Assembly (NCBI GenBank): GCA_037367405.1
Contig: JAZKJV010000086.1
Span: 2,403,001 to 2,467,000 of the forward strand
Source of the DNA: Ottelia alismoides
Lineage: Eukaryota > Streptophyta > Magnoliopsida > Alismatales > Hydrocharitaceae
Length of the DNA stretch: 64,000 bases
Direction of reading: 5' to 3'
The notes below the pieces were generated by a model. That model saw only the letters and a program-made list of their open reading frames with translations, searched no databases and was not told the DNA's origin. How positions within the stretch are numbered: the first letter of the stretch is position 1; the number at the start of each line of letters is the position of its first letter. Made by a program: the position numbers and the translations under genes. Below, in pieces: positions 23,633 through 33,338 of the stretch.

Positions 23633-23898
23633 TAAGGATTCAAACTTACTATAAGGAGATTGTTGTCATATGTTGTTGTTTGTTTCTGATGGAAATTCAG
23701 ATGCATAGCCCATTCCTCTTTGGTATTCCAAACCAATCATAATTTACTATCGAAATAGTCACCACAGTGTTTGTTTTGAAAGTTTATTGTGATTGGTTTT
23801 TGAGGTATACCAGAGAGGTGCAGGGTTATGCTGTCGAATTTTCCTCAGAATAAGCAAGCATGTGACAACAATCATCTTATAGTAAGTTTGAATCCTTA
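23633..23898. mobile_element. Foldback / MITE-like element (266 bp)
   Basis: The left end TAAGGATTCAAACTTACTAT and following AAGG.GATTGTTGTCA recur inverted at the right end (TGACAACAATCATCTTATAG, then TAAGTTTGAATCCTTA). The two halves stay similar nearly to the centre (GGTATTCC..AACCAATCA against TGATTGG..GGTATACC), so the element is one long imperfect hairpin. I saw no certain target duplication. No coding capacity. Confidence 0.7.
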
Positions 23899-24320
23899 TG
23901 AACGGGCTCAAGTGATAACAAATTCAACACACTTGTCTTCTCATATTTAACACACTTCCTTATGGACGGACTATAATGAAGATAAATTCTCGAGGTTATA
24001 ATTTCTAATGAAGACACTCATCTCGAATATGTTAGATGAAGCCTTTACACCTACTCATGAGTGAATAAATGTAGCAGAAGTAGTCCCAATCATTGAATCG
24101 ATTCGATTGGCGGATAATGAGGTGATATAAGCTAACCTACAAGATGGTGTAAACACCACAAATGATGATTTATATAACTCAGAAATCAATAAAACATGTT
24201 ATAATTCACCTGAATCAAATGATGGAGATTAACTGTAAGTTTTTGTTTAATATTCTACTCTAATCAATAAAAATATTCATAAATAACTTTGTAATTAACT
24301 ATTATGTTATCATTACAGTC
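23899..24320 (+). other. Possible upstream exon material of the CACTA gene
   Basis: Around 24020-24235 a plus-strand reading gives DEAFTPTHE, VAEVVPIIESIRLADNEV and acidic words, interrupted by stops. It may be the 3' end of a second CACTA gene or an upstream exon. 24236-24320 looks like an intron ending in TTATCATTACAG. Confidence 0.35.
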
Positions 24321-26190
24321 ATGGCATGGTTTGGACTTGGCATCTCTCATGGATCTCAACGATCCACTCGTCCATCCTCCTCAGACTCACCTTCTTCCAG
24401 TAGGCAGCCATCCCCGCCTGTTGCTTTAGAGTCACTTTGACGAGGCTCAATGGGTCATAGCTTACTACGAGTCTCTTGGTTACCCTTCTCTTCCCTTTTA
24501 TGGAGTCGCATATGGAGAGCCATCTTCCTCAGCCTCTCCAGTTGCATGCTAGGTCCCAGTACCTGCACGAACCTCGATGGATTCTGATTCACTTTCTTTT
24601 CAACGTTCGAGCACCCACATGCCTTTACCCACTGGAGATGGGCAAACTTCGGAGTCCTACCCTTTGTTGGATGTAACTACGGATGAGAGGTACGATTTTT
24701 ATAAATTTTCTCATTTGAACATTCATATAAATAAATAAATAAATATATTATTTGACAAATTACAAAACTCTGCAGGGATTTTTTAAACACCAATATGATG
24801 GCAAAGGATATAACCAACATAGTCAAGACATATTTGACTAGCATGCAATTTCGATGGTGTCACATTCTTGCTAAGAAGCAAGAGAGATTGTTTGAGATGT
24901 TTTTGCTAAGAATATTTTTTATCGAATTCATTGAAATTTATTGCAACTATTTTGTCTAATATTTTACAATACTTTTTAGAGTATGTATCGTTTAATTCCT
25001 AGTCTGGGGAAGGAGACTTATCGTCGAGCATTTATTTATTTGGTGGAGAAGAGGATGAGCGATATTTTTTCAAGGCAAGGAGAGACTCGCATTCGAAGAC
25101 GGGATGCAAGGAGTTGAATTTTGAGGAGATGAAGAGGTTCCCACCAATATGGTGCATAGAGGAAAGATATTGTATTACCTCCATAGTTTATAATGTAATT
25201 TTTAAAATATTTAATATTCATAACATATTTGTTGTAGGTGGGAGGGGTTTTGTGATGCATTCATTGCATATGCTGAGTTTGGAAGGAAATCGACGATAGG
25301 AAGGACAAACCGTCAAAAATAGAGGATCAAATTGATTAGTGGTTCTAAAAGCCACAATCAGATTAGAATGGAGCTGGTAATTTCTTTTAAATTTTAGGTT
25401 TTAAACACTAACTTATTATAATTCCATTATGTTATCATTTTTTATGTTTATTTTCTAAGCGACTAAGTTGGAAAAGAACCCTCGTTTCAGGAGTGGTGGT
25501 CTAGGTCCCACACGAGTGGGAAAGATGCATAGTCTCAATGATCCACTTCCGAAGCATGAGATTGGTTAGTCTTTTTATTTATAAGGAATTTGAAATATAT
25601 ATTATAATTAATTCTTCTCTTTTTTAACTTGTATTTGAGGATCATTATTTGGAAAAATATGTAGAAAAATGGGGTGGGGATTCTAATAGGGAACAATTAC
25701 CATTTGATAAAGCAATTAGAAAAGAGGTATAGATAAATATTATTTCAATATATTCATTTTTTAACTATATATGCATATTAAACAATCAAAATTTTAATAA
25801 TGATTGGAGGAGAGAGATGTTGTGACGAACATGCAACAAATGCTTGGTGGTCTTCCTCTATACTATGTGGAGGAACATCATCACTCCTATTCTACTTATG
25901 GTCAGCCGTCGTATTCACCGTCACAGTCATCACAACCATCATTGTAGATAGAGTCCCATATGGTGATGAAGGTGGAGTCGGTGACAAAGCTTCGAGAAGA
26001 TTTCACTACGACATGTAAGTATTCTTCTTAGAATGAGTAATAAATTCATATTTCTATATCTTCAAATGCATATCATATATATATATATTCCATAATATAG
26101 ATTACAAGGGTGTGCATCTCAATATGTAGAGATTGAATCATATGACGAGAAGGAGAATGTCCCAGAAGAAGAGGCACACATGTAAGCCGG
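24321..26190 (+). pseudogene. Spliced transposase-24-like (Ptta/En/Spm) gene, broken
   Basis: Exon 1 starts MAWFGLGISHGSQRSTRPSS (24321). A one-frame change and a stop follow near 24437, then EAQWVIAYYESLGYPSLPFY and LPTGDGQTSESYPLLD to a donor at 24689 (GAGAG/GTACGA); the acceptor is at 24774 (CTCTGCAG). Exon 2 gives MMAKDITNIVKTYLTSMQFR. Later exons give GKETYRRAFIYLVEKRMSDI, FEEMKRFPPIWCIEE, WEGFCDAFIAYAEFGRKS, SGSKSHNQIRMEL and DHYLEKYVEKWGGDSNREQL. The P-x-W...W-x-x-C..F...F..+S..N+.N+ pattern followed by G-S-K-S is what plant transposase-24 proteins show. Stops and shifts make it a pseudogene. The last part (26120-26190) is acidic and ends in TAA. Confidence 0.6.
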
Positions 26191-26544
26191 GTTTAAGGAG
26201 GAGGAAAAGAGAAAAAGAAAGCAAATATGAGTTTAATTTAAAATTTTTTGATCAATAAAGAAATGATTGGTGATTTTTATCTTGCCATGTTGTAGAATTT
26301 TTAACAAGTCTTTTCATTTGTATGAACTTTGGTATTAGAATTAGTTGTACTTGTAATTGCGGAACCTTTCGAACATCAATTTGTAGTATATTTAGCTCCT
26401 AAATATGATGCATTTACATATATTTACTAAAAATTTATATTAACTTATAGGTTTATTTTATAGGTTCATATATATATATATTATGTGAGCTTAACAAGTG
26501 CAAGTTAGTAGAATTAGTTGGCAAGATGGCATATTAAATGTACT
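26191..26544 (+). other. Putative 3' untranslated region / junction to gypsy element
   Basis: AT-rich with AATAAAG near 26255 and a (TA)n run at about 26469-26480. No frame. The exact border between CACTA-like DNA and gypsy element D cannot be seen because the 5' part of element D is missing. Confidence 0.35.
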
Positions 26545-28175
26545 TTTCTCGACTCTACCCTCACCTATACAATAGCTGAAATTACAACCAAACTGAATTA
26601 GGCCTCGCTTGAGCTCAAACCACTTATAGCAAATATGAAATATGCTTTCCTTGCAGGTGCGCAGAATGTGTTCCCTATGATTATTAACTCACAGTTAATA
26701 GAGGAACAAGAATCTCATATGCTCAAGGTTCTAGAAAGAAACCGCAAGGCCGTCGGCTGGAAAATTTCAGATCTCCATGGGATCAACCCCTCACTATACT
26801 TGCATCACGTATATATTGAAGAGGATAGCAAGTCGTCCCGTGAGTTCCAGTGAATATTGAATCCAAATCTCCAGGAGGTTGTGATGAATGAAATCACGAA
26901 GAGGTGTGATGCATGATTCATATATCCCAACTCCGACTCCAAATGGGTGAGCCCTTTGCATGTGGTCCCAAAGAAGTCATGGATCACCATGATAAAAAAA
27001 TGACAAAGGAATGGAGATTGCAACCGGAGTACCAACATCTTAGCGTGTATGTGTGGACTACAGGCGCCTGAATCTAGCAACCAAGAAGGACCATTTTCCG
27101 CTCCCCTTCATAGACCAAATCATTGAGCGATTGGCTGCGAAGGAATATTTTTATTTCTTGGACGGATACTTTGGTTACAACCAAGTTGCAATAGCTCCTA
27201 AGGATCAAGAGAAAACAACCTCACCTGCCCATTTGGGACTTATACTTTTTGTAGAATACCGTTTGGGTTATGCAATGCTCTCACGACATTTCAGTGATGC
27301 ATGTTGGTTGTATTCGTAGATATGGTTGGAAGTTTTCTTGAGGTTTTCATGGACAACTTCTTGGTCTATGAAGACAGTTTAGACTAGTGCCTATTTTATC
27401 TAGACCGAGCCTTGAAGAGATGCCGTGAAGTGAATCTTGTGCTCTCATGGGAGAAGAGCTTTTATGGTTACAAAGGGTATTGTGATACGCCATATCATAT
27501 CGAAATGTGGCATGGAGGTAGAACCTGCAAAGGTGCATGCTATTTCTAAATTCGAGCCACCTACAAATCTGAAGCAAGTCAGATCATTTATAAGGCGTAT
27601 CGATTTCTACCGATGATTCATCAAAGACTTCAGTAAAATCACCCGACCACTGACTGAGCTTCTGAGAAAGGAGGCATATTTTATCATTGATATTAGCGTC
27701 CTCCAAGCATTCAATCAGCTGAAAGAACTGATCACTCAGGCCCCTTTCCTTCAACTGCCATATTGGTCTCTCCTGTTTGAGATCATGACTAATGCATCAG
27801 ACTACGCCATTGGTGTGGTTCTTGGACAATGAAGAGATAATCTGCCATTTGCAATTCACTATGCTAGCAAGACTCTAGATGAAGCTCAGAGAAACTACAT
27901 TGTCAATAAAAAGGAGCTAAATGGCAGTCATTTTCACCTTGGAGAAATTTAGATCCCACCTGCTTGAATCCAAAATAATAGTATATACAGACCACTTTGC
28001 CATCAAGTACTTGCAAGCCAAGAAGGATCCCAAACCCACACTCATCGGATGGATCCTTCTGTTATGGGAGTTTGACCTAGAAATCCGTGATAAATCTGGA
28101 GTTAAAAATGTGGTAGCAGATCACTTGTACTCCCGAGCAGAACTTACTGCTGATTATGGAAACTTTCCTAAATGA
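26545..28175 (+). pseudogene. Element D pol relic: reverse transcriptase and RNase H (Ty3/gypsy, Athila-like)
   Basis: Plus-strand readings follow the gypsy RT order: LELKPLIANMKYAFLAGAQN (from 26610), EEQESHMLKVLERNRKAVGW, SDSKWVSPLHVVPKK (26930s), then VDYRRLNLATKKDHFPLPFI and FLDGYFGYNQVAIAPKDQEK (27050-27210). The catalytic FMDD box at 27346-27357 reads FMDN, so the second Asp is lost. RNase H words occur at 27780-28175 ([52 protein letters not shown]). At least five frameshifts or stops. No protease or gag precedes it; the element is truncated at its 5' side. Confidence 0.9.
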
Positions 28176-29401
28176 AGCCCTTCCGTCAGTCACCTCACTC
28201 CCCTGTTTTATCGATATTGTGAATTATCTTGTATCAAAGAGAACCCCACAAGATTGGCCAAAGATAAAAGTCGACAAATTTCTGTCATATATTCATTTTT
28301 ATTAGTGGGAGGATCCGTATCTCTTTTGTGTGTGTGGGGGGGGGGCAGATTGCATCTGGAGAAGGTGCATTCCTTAGGAGGAAGTCTAGAGTGTCCTCAA
28401 ACACTACCATGCTAGAGAATCAGGAGGACACTACTCTAGGAGAAGAATGACAGTAAATGTTCTCCAATACACCCTTTGGTGGCCAACTCTATTCAAAGAT
28501 GTAAAAGACTTTGTTAAACATTATACTGACTATTAGAGACTGAGCTATACTATTGGAATGAGAGACACAATGACCCTGAAGTACATTCAAATTTCAGACG
28601 TGTTTGCTGCATTGGGCATTGACTTCATGGCCCGTTTCCTAAGAGTCAAGGTTTTGAGTATATTCTGCTTGCTATCTATTATGTGAGTCGTTGGGTGGAG
28701 GCTATCCTAACTCAAGTCATCGATAGTCGCATTGTATGCTAGTTCCTAAGGGAAAACATCATTGCATGGTTTGGGATCCTGGAAATTTTTATATCAGATG
28801 GGGGTAGCCATTTCATCAATAAAGAGGTGAAAAAACTGGCACAGGAATTCTGCATTGAGCATCGTGTCACCTCTTCGAACCACCCACAATCCAATGGCTT
28901 GGCCAAATGTTCGAACATAGAGGTAAAGATGATTCTGCAAAAACTTGTGTGTCCCGAAAGGAAGAATTGGTCACAATTTCTTGATTGAGTACTTTGAGCC
29001 TATCGAACTGCCCACAAGTCCCGGATAGGAATGTCTCCCTACCGCCTGGTGTATGACAAGCTGTGCCATTTGGCTGTAGAACTCATTCACAAATCTTTGT
29101 GGGAAATTAATGTATGTAATTTGGATCCCAAGAATGCCAGAAAGAATAGAAAGTTGGATCTTAATCGACTCCTCAAATTCCATGAGTATGCATATGACAA
29201 TAGCCTAATGTACAAGGAGAAGGTCAAAAAGTGGCACGACAAGCACATCCACCGCAAGACTTTTGAATAGAGTCATAAGGTTTGGTTGTTTGATGCAATG
29301 CTAAAACTATTCCCAAGGAAGTTGAAAATCAAGTGGACTAGACCTTTTATAGTAAAGCATGTGCTTGACAACGGGAGCATTGTGATATCCGATTTGTCAG
29401 C
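28176..29401 (+). pseudogene. Element D integrase relic, first part
   Basis: The zinc-finger region is seen as HYHARESGGHYSRRRMTVN (about 28400-28450). The core shows DVFAALGIDFMARF (about 28600) and ISDGGSHFIN (28791-28820), with two catalytic Asp positions readable. The Athila-type C-terminus follows: MSPYRLVYDKLCHLAVELIH (from 29031), NSLMYKEKVKKWHDKHIHRK, then FPRKLKIKWTRPFIVKHVLD and GSIVISDLSA. The frame is cut by element E exactly at the TCAGC target site and continues at 40500. A G10 run lies at about 28330-28340. Confidence 0.9.
29397..29401 (+). repeat. Target-site duplication TCAGC, left (element E)
   Basis: Perfect match with 40500-40504. Reading across the two copies restores a continuous integrase frame for element D (DLSA then NAQPCVIN), which confirms the insertion. 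Confidence 0.93.
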
Positions 29402-30257
29402 TGACGAATCACGGATTCATCACTCTAAATCTCATTTATTAAGATTAAGTCCCTAAAAATCAACAACATATTTGCATTTATTCTGCATAATTAGCATTCA
29501 TGCATGTTTTCATAAAAATGGCATTTTATCCATAATTTCTGCACAAAATAAGAGCCAAAAATCAAAGCCAAATTTGACCTGTAAATAGCCTAACTTCCCA
29601 GATTTTTAACTCCTTCATGCTAACTCCGAATAACCCAAAGCCACTTCCATTGTGTACATATCACTCACAAGCATAAATAAAAAATACAAAAAAATAATTG
29701 ACCCAGGTAAGTGGACCAAAAACCCAAACCCTAATTTCAGGATTTTCGGACTAAAAGCCCCATATCTTCCCCATCCAGTGTCCGATTTGATCCTACTCAC
29801 TTTTGAACTAATGCACATTCAACTACCTTCAAAACAAGACCAAGTTCAAGTGAATCGGAGCTCGTACGTGAAAGTTGGGTTTTGGGCCTCTTTTGTACAT
29901 TGTATTTTCGCAGTTTTTGACCTGTATTTTATGTATATATTTTCTTTATTTATAAAAATCCAAAAAAAATAGATTTAGATGTCTTTTATTTATCTTTGAT
30001 TTTTCCATATTTTCTGGATTTTTATCTAGTTTAAAAATGACAAAAAAATTAGAAAACCAAAAATCAAGGTATTCTATGTACATGGGATACCCCAAAAATT
30101 CACTTTTTACATTTGACCAAATTTGGCTTTGAGGGCTTCATGAAAGTTGTAGATCTCGTTGAGACGAGCATTTTTCGTGAAGGAACTTTTTCGATCAGAG
30201 GACATTTGCTAATTTTTATAGATTTTACAAATCTTTTATTTTTAGATTTTTCTGGAG

Positions 30258-30294
30258 CTGACACGTGGCCGCCTCAGAGGCCGCCACGTGTCAG
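30258..30294. promoter_or_regulatory. G-box palindrome in element E 5' LTR
   Basis: Perfect 12-bp arms CTGACACGTGGC and GCCACGTGTCAG, each with a CACGTG G-box, lie about 350 bp before the TATA-like box. The same structure is at 38613-38649. bZIP and bHLH factors bind G-boxes in plants; control of this element by them is inference. Confidence 0.6.
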
Positions 30295-30431
30295 TGTTTT
30301 TTTGGAAGTTTTAATATTATTTTTTAATAAAAAAATAATAATAAACAAATAATAATAACGCCCGCACGTGCGTCGTACGTGCCTGCCCCATCCGTGCCTT
30401 TTTCTTACTGCACGCCACGTGGCGTACTAGA

Positions 30432-30462
30432 GGCCGTTCGATCAGCGGTCGATCGAACGGCC
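30432..30462. promoter_or_regulatory. Second palindrome in element E 5' LTR
   Basis: Perfect 12-bp arms GGCCGTTCGATC and GATCGAACGGCC with a 7-base centre. It recurs at 38810-38840, where the centre differs by one base and the arms do not. Confidence 0.55.
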
Positions 30463-30642
30463 CCTGATCTTCGTCCTCCTCTGGCGACCGCCTCCCCCAA
30501 TTCTCGCAACTTCCGCCGCCGCTCATCCCGCGCCTCCAACCTCCCCCGCATCGCTCGCAACTGCCGCCGCTTTTCTCGCCTCGCCGTTGACGCCAACCAC
30601 TCCTCTGCAACCGCTGCGCCCCCTATCGCCGACTCGCTTCCC

Positions 30643-30649
30643 TATTTAA
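30643..30649 (+). promoter_or_regulatory. TATA-like box in element E 5' LTR
   Basis: TATTTAA in CCCTATTTAAAACCCC at the start of a GC-rich transcribed-looking stretch. The same box is at 39020-39026. A start site about 30 bases on would lie near 30675. Confidence 0.55.
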
Positions 30650-32114
30650 AACCCCTGCCGCCCCGACGACGATCTTCATCCGCCGATGGAGCTTCGAGGT
30701 CCGGGGTGACAGTCCGGGCTTCTTCGACTTCGACGAGATCCGGCCGCCGCCATCACGGCCGTTGCAGCGGCGACACCTTCGCCCATACTGTCCTTGCTCA
30801 GCTTCCGGCGTAGAGCCTCGATGACATCTCCGCCGCTACATCAACGACAACCACGCTACATCTCCTCCTTCTCCCTCGACTTCATCTTCCTCGGCCAACG
30901 ACATCAGCCACCGCCGGGCCCGGGGCCCGAGACCCTCCCCGTATGCGAGGCACGTGACGGGAGGGGACGTCATGCAGGGGTCACGTGCTACGCGGTGACC
31001 ACCTGGGTCATTTACAGAAAGGCCCTGGAGGTTCTCCTTATTCGCGCCGCAGTCCTGCCTCCAGAGGGCACGTGCTACGCACGTGCTCCTTTGGGTAATT
31101 TGCGCTTACGCCCCCCATGATCTGGGTAAATAACAGTAGGTCCCTGTTGCATTTTTTATTATTTTATTTATTGCTATTTGCATTCACACCCCTGTGTTCC
31201 CCCTCTGTTTTGGACCTATTTTAGACATTATTTTATTTATTTAAAAATAGCATTTTGTTCATCTTTTAATTCTCTACATTTTGACATGCTGTGGACATTT
31301 TTGTGATTTATGGTTGATTAATAAATAATTGTTTTGTGGAAATTGGAATATTTTGCCCAATCTGTGCTCGGAAATTCATATTTAATTAACCGTTTGCTCT
31401 AAAAATCCCCGAAAAATCACATAGTGTAGAGTTTACTTTGATTAACATTGTGCCCAAAAATCTTTGGATTTGCATCCATACTTTGCTCTGTAAAAATCAT
31501 TTTGCATATTTCACTGTTTAATTTTTAATAGGTATTAGACCCTACATTTTTGAGATTTAGGATTTTTCTGAGATCCATCACCTAGTGATAGATCTTAGAT
31601 AATTTTATCTCTCGAAAATAAGTAGGTTTAATATTTATTATAATTAAATATTGAAAATCATTTTGTTTGCATTTAAAAATTCATAAAAAATTCATATTTC
31701 ATCTAAAAATTCCAAAAACATTACAGTGCACTCATTTCATTGTCATTTACATTGTGGCCAAGTTTCGTATTTTTCGGACATCGTTTGATGGAAATTTATA
31801 TTTTAGTCCCTAAAATAGGCCGAATTTGCATTTTGCACCCTCTATTGCATTGAAAAATTCCAAAAAAAACCGCCTTGAAAATCGAACTCAAAATTGGATA
31901 GACACAACTCTGGGTTGTTCCTTTGCTCCTTGTGATCGACCTTGGGACTTGCCCAAGTAAAATAAACATAAAACCACTTGATTAAAAATTGCTTAAAATT
32001 TTGTGGTTATTTCTTGATTGTTTCCGATTGCCGCCTACAACGAACGACACATCATTAGTACCACGAACAAAGATAAAAATAACTTCTTAAAGTGGCATTT
32101 GCGGGCTCGTCAGA

Positions 32115-32132
32115 TGGCGCCGTTGTCGGGGA
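32115..32132 (+). other. Primer binding site of element E (tRNA-Asp type)
   Basis: TGGCGCCGTTGTCGGGGA two bases after the LTR end. Plant Athila/Tat elements usually have TGGCGCCGTTGCCGGGGA, so one base differs. Confidence 0.9.
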
Positions 32133-33338
32133 GGCAAACGGCTTAGTTTTGTGTTTTGAAAATTTTTTGCTCGGTTTTCCGTATTCGGGTAGTCTGACCC
32201 CCGAATTCTTCATTGTGAATACCATTTTATTTTCCAGCATTTATTCGCTTGTCCTATTTTGAGTCACTCTCTTACATTTTCTCTCTTATTTTTCTTACGA
32301 GGTACCCGGCGTACGTGGAATGGTTTTCAAGAAACCGACGCATCTTCACCGACAACCGAAGAAGCCGCAATTAATTTAAGATCGAGTCGAGTCGTGAGAG
32401 AGCGTAGAGTCTAGGTTTTTAATTTCTGCAAATTTCCATTTCTGCTCATTTACAGCGGTGTCCGTTTGGACTCTCGCGCATGTAAAAAAGACCTTGAACT
32501 TTTTTCTGTGGTGTGTCGTGGCCTGTTTCACTCTCCGGTGAGGGTGGTGCCCGGCTTGAGTGGCGAATAGGATAGACCTGCACATACGACTCTCAGAGCA
32601 TTTATATTTTTTTGCTTGTGCTCGTAGGATCTTAAGCCACACTGCACATTAACTGAGACGCACCTTAGATCGTTCAACTTAGCCAAAAATTTAACTCAAT
32701 TCTTCCCGCTAATAGAACTTTCTGCATAGGTGTGGTTTTTATCGGCTTGCACGCATATAGATAATTTTTAAATTCTGTCTAACATCCCACATGGAGATTG
32801 CGAGGAGGCACTGTAAGTCTTCTAACTGAGCATTCATCATAGTTTTCCGCGTGCATCGGCTTTTCCCGACTTTCTTACCCTTGTTTTATCACATAAATCT
32901 AAAGGAAATTGGGACTGGACGGTAGACGTGTATTTGTGCTCATCTAAATTTTTCAGTGATCACCTCATTAAAATTGGGACTGCTAAATATAGCCGATCTT
33001 AAGAACCTATAAAATCAAGAATTTTTGCGGGAGAGCAACCCCGACCTTGGATGATTTTTTTTTCTCTGAGTGAGCGAGAGACGACACTTAAGGTTAGAGC
33101 CAAGCTCCAACACCTATCAGCTCGCTAAATTTTTGCCAAGATTGATTTATCACCAACTAAAATTAAAAAGATAATAGCCGAACTCTTACGGCTTCATTGT
33201 GTGAGTCGATGAATCTGGGGTTTGATTTGTGTTTGCATTGGCGTGCGTAAACCAAGACCTAAGATCAAAAGCCACACATTTGATAAAAACTCTCTTCCCG
33301 TGTGATCATCTTTTTCCTCTCTTGATTTTAACCTCATC
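32133..33338 (+). mobile_element. Element E leader
   Basis: 1.2 kb of non-coding sequence between primer site and the first ATG of the coding region. It has upstream small frames only. It holds GCGGGAGAGCAACCCCGACC near 33030 and several TTTTTCTCT-like pyrimidine runs. I see no protein family. Confidence 0.6.

Larger units (their letters stand above)
20572..26544 (+). mobile_element. CACTA (En/Spm-like) transposon, left end and gene; right end not found
   Basis: The block begins CACTACAAAAAAGTGC, a typical CACTA terminus, directly abutting the truncated LTR. The first 150 bases hold short repeated subterminal words in both directions. A spliced gene with transposase-24-like words lies at 24321-26190. 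I searched for a matching TTGTAGTG end up to 26544 and saw none, so the right end is lost or too changed. The right border given here is only the start of recognisable gypsy coding sequence. Confidence 0.6.
29402..32112 (+). repeat. Element E 5' LTR
   Basis: Starts TGACGAATCACGGATTCATCA, where the 3' LTR starts with a perfect inverted repeat. AT-rich flanks (29402-30250 and 31130-32112) surround a GC-rich core (30355-31125) holding palindromes, ACGTG motifs and a TATA-like box. Frames in the GC-rich core on both strands (for example 30379-30813) are base-composition effects, not genes. Confidence 0.93.

Noticed and set aside
30379..31120. Several frames in the GC-rich core of element E's 5' LTR as genes
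   Set aside because: Frames are open on both strands and in several phases, rich in Arg/Pro/Ser; this is an effect of GC content. The 3' LTR copy shows frame changes.
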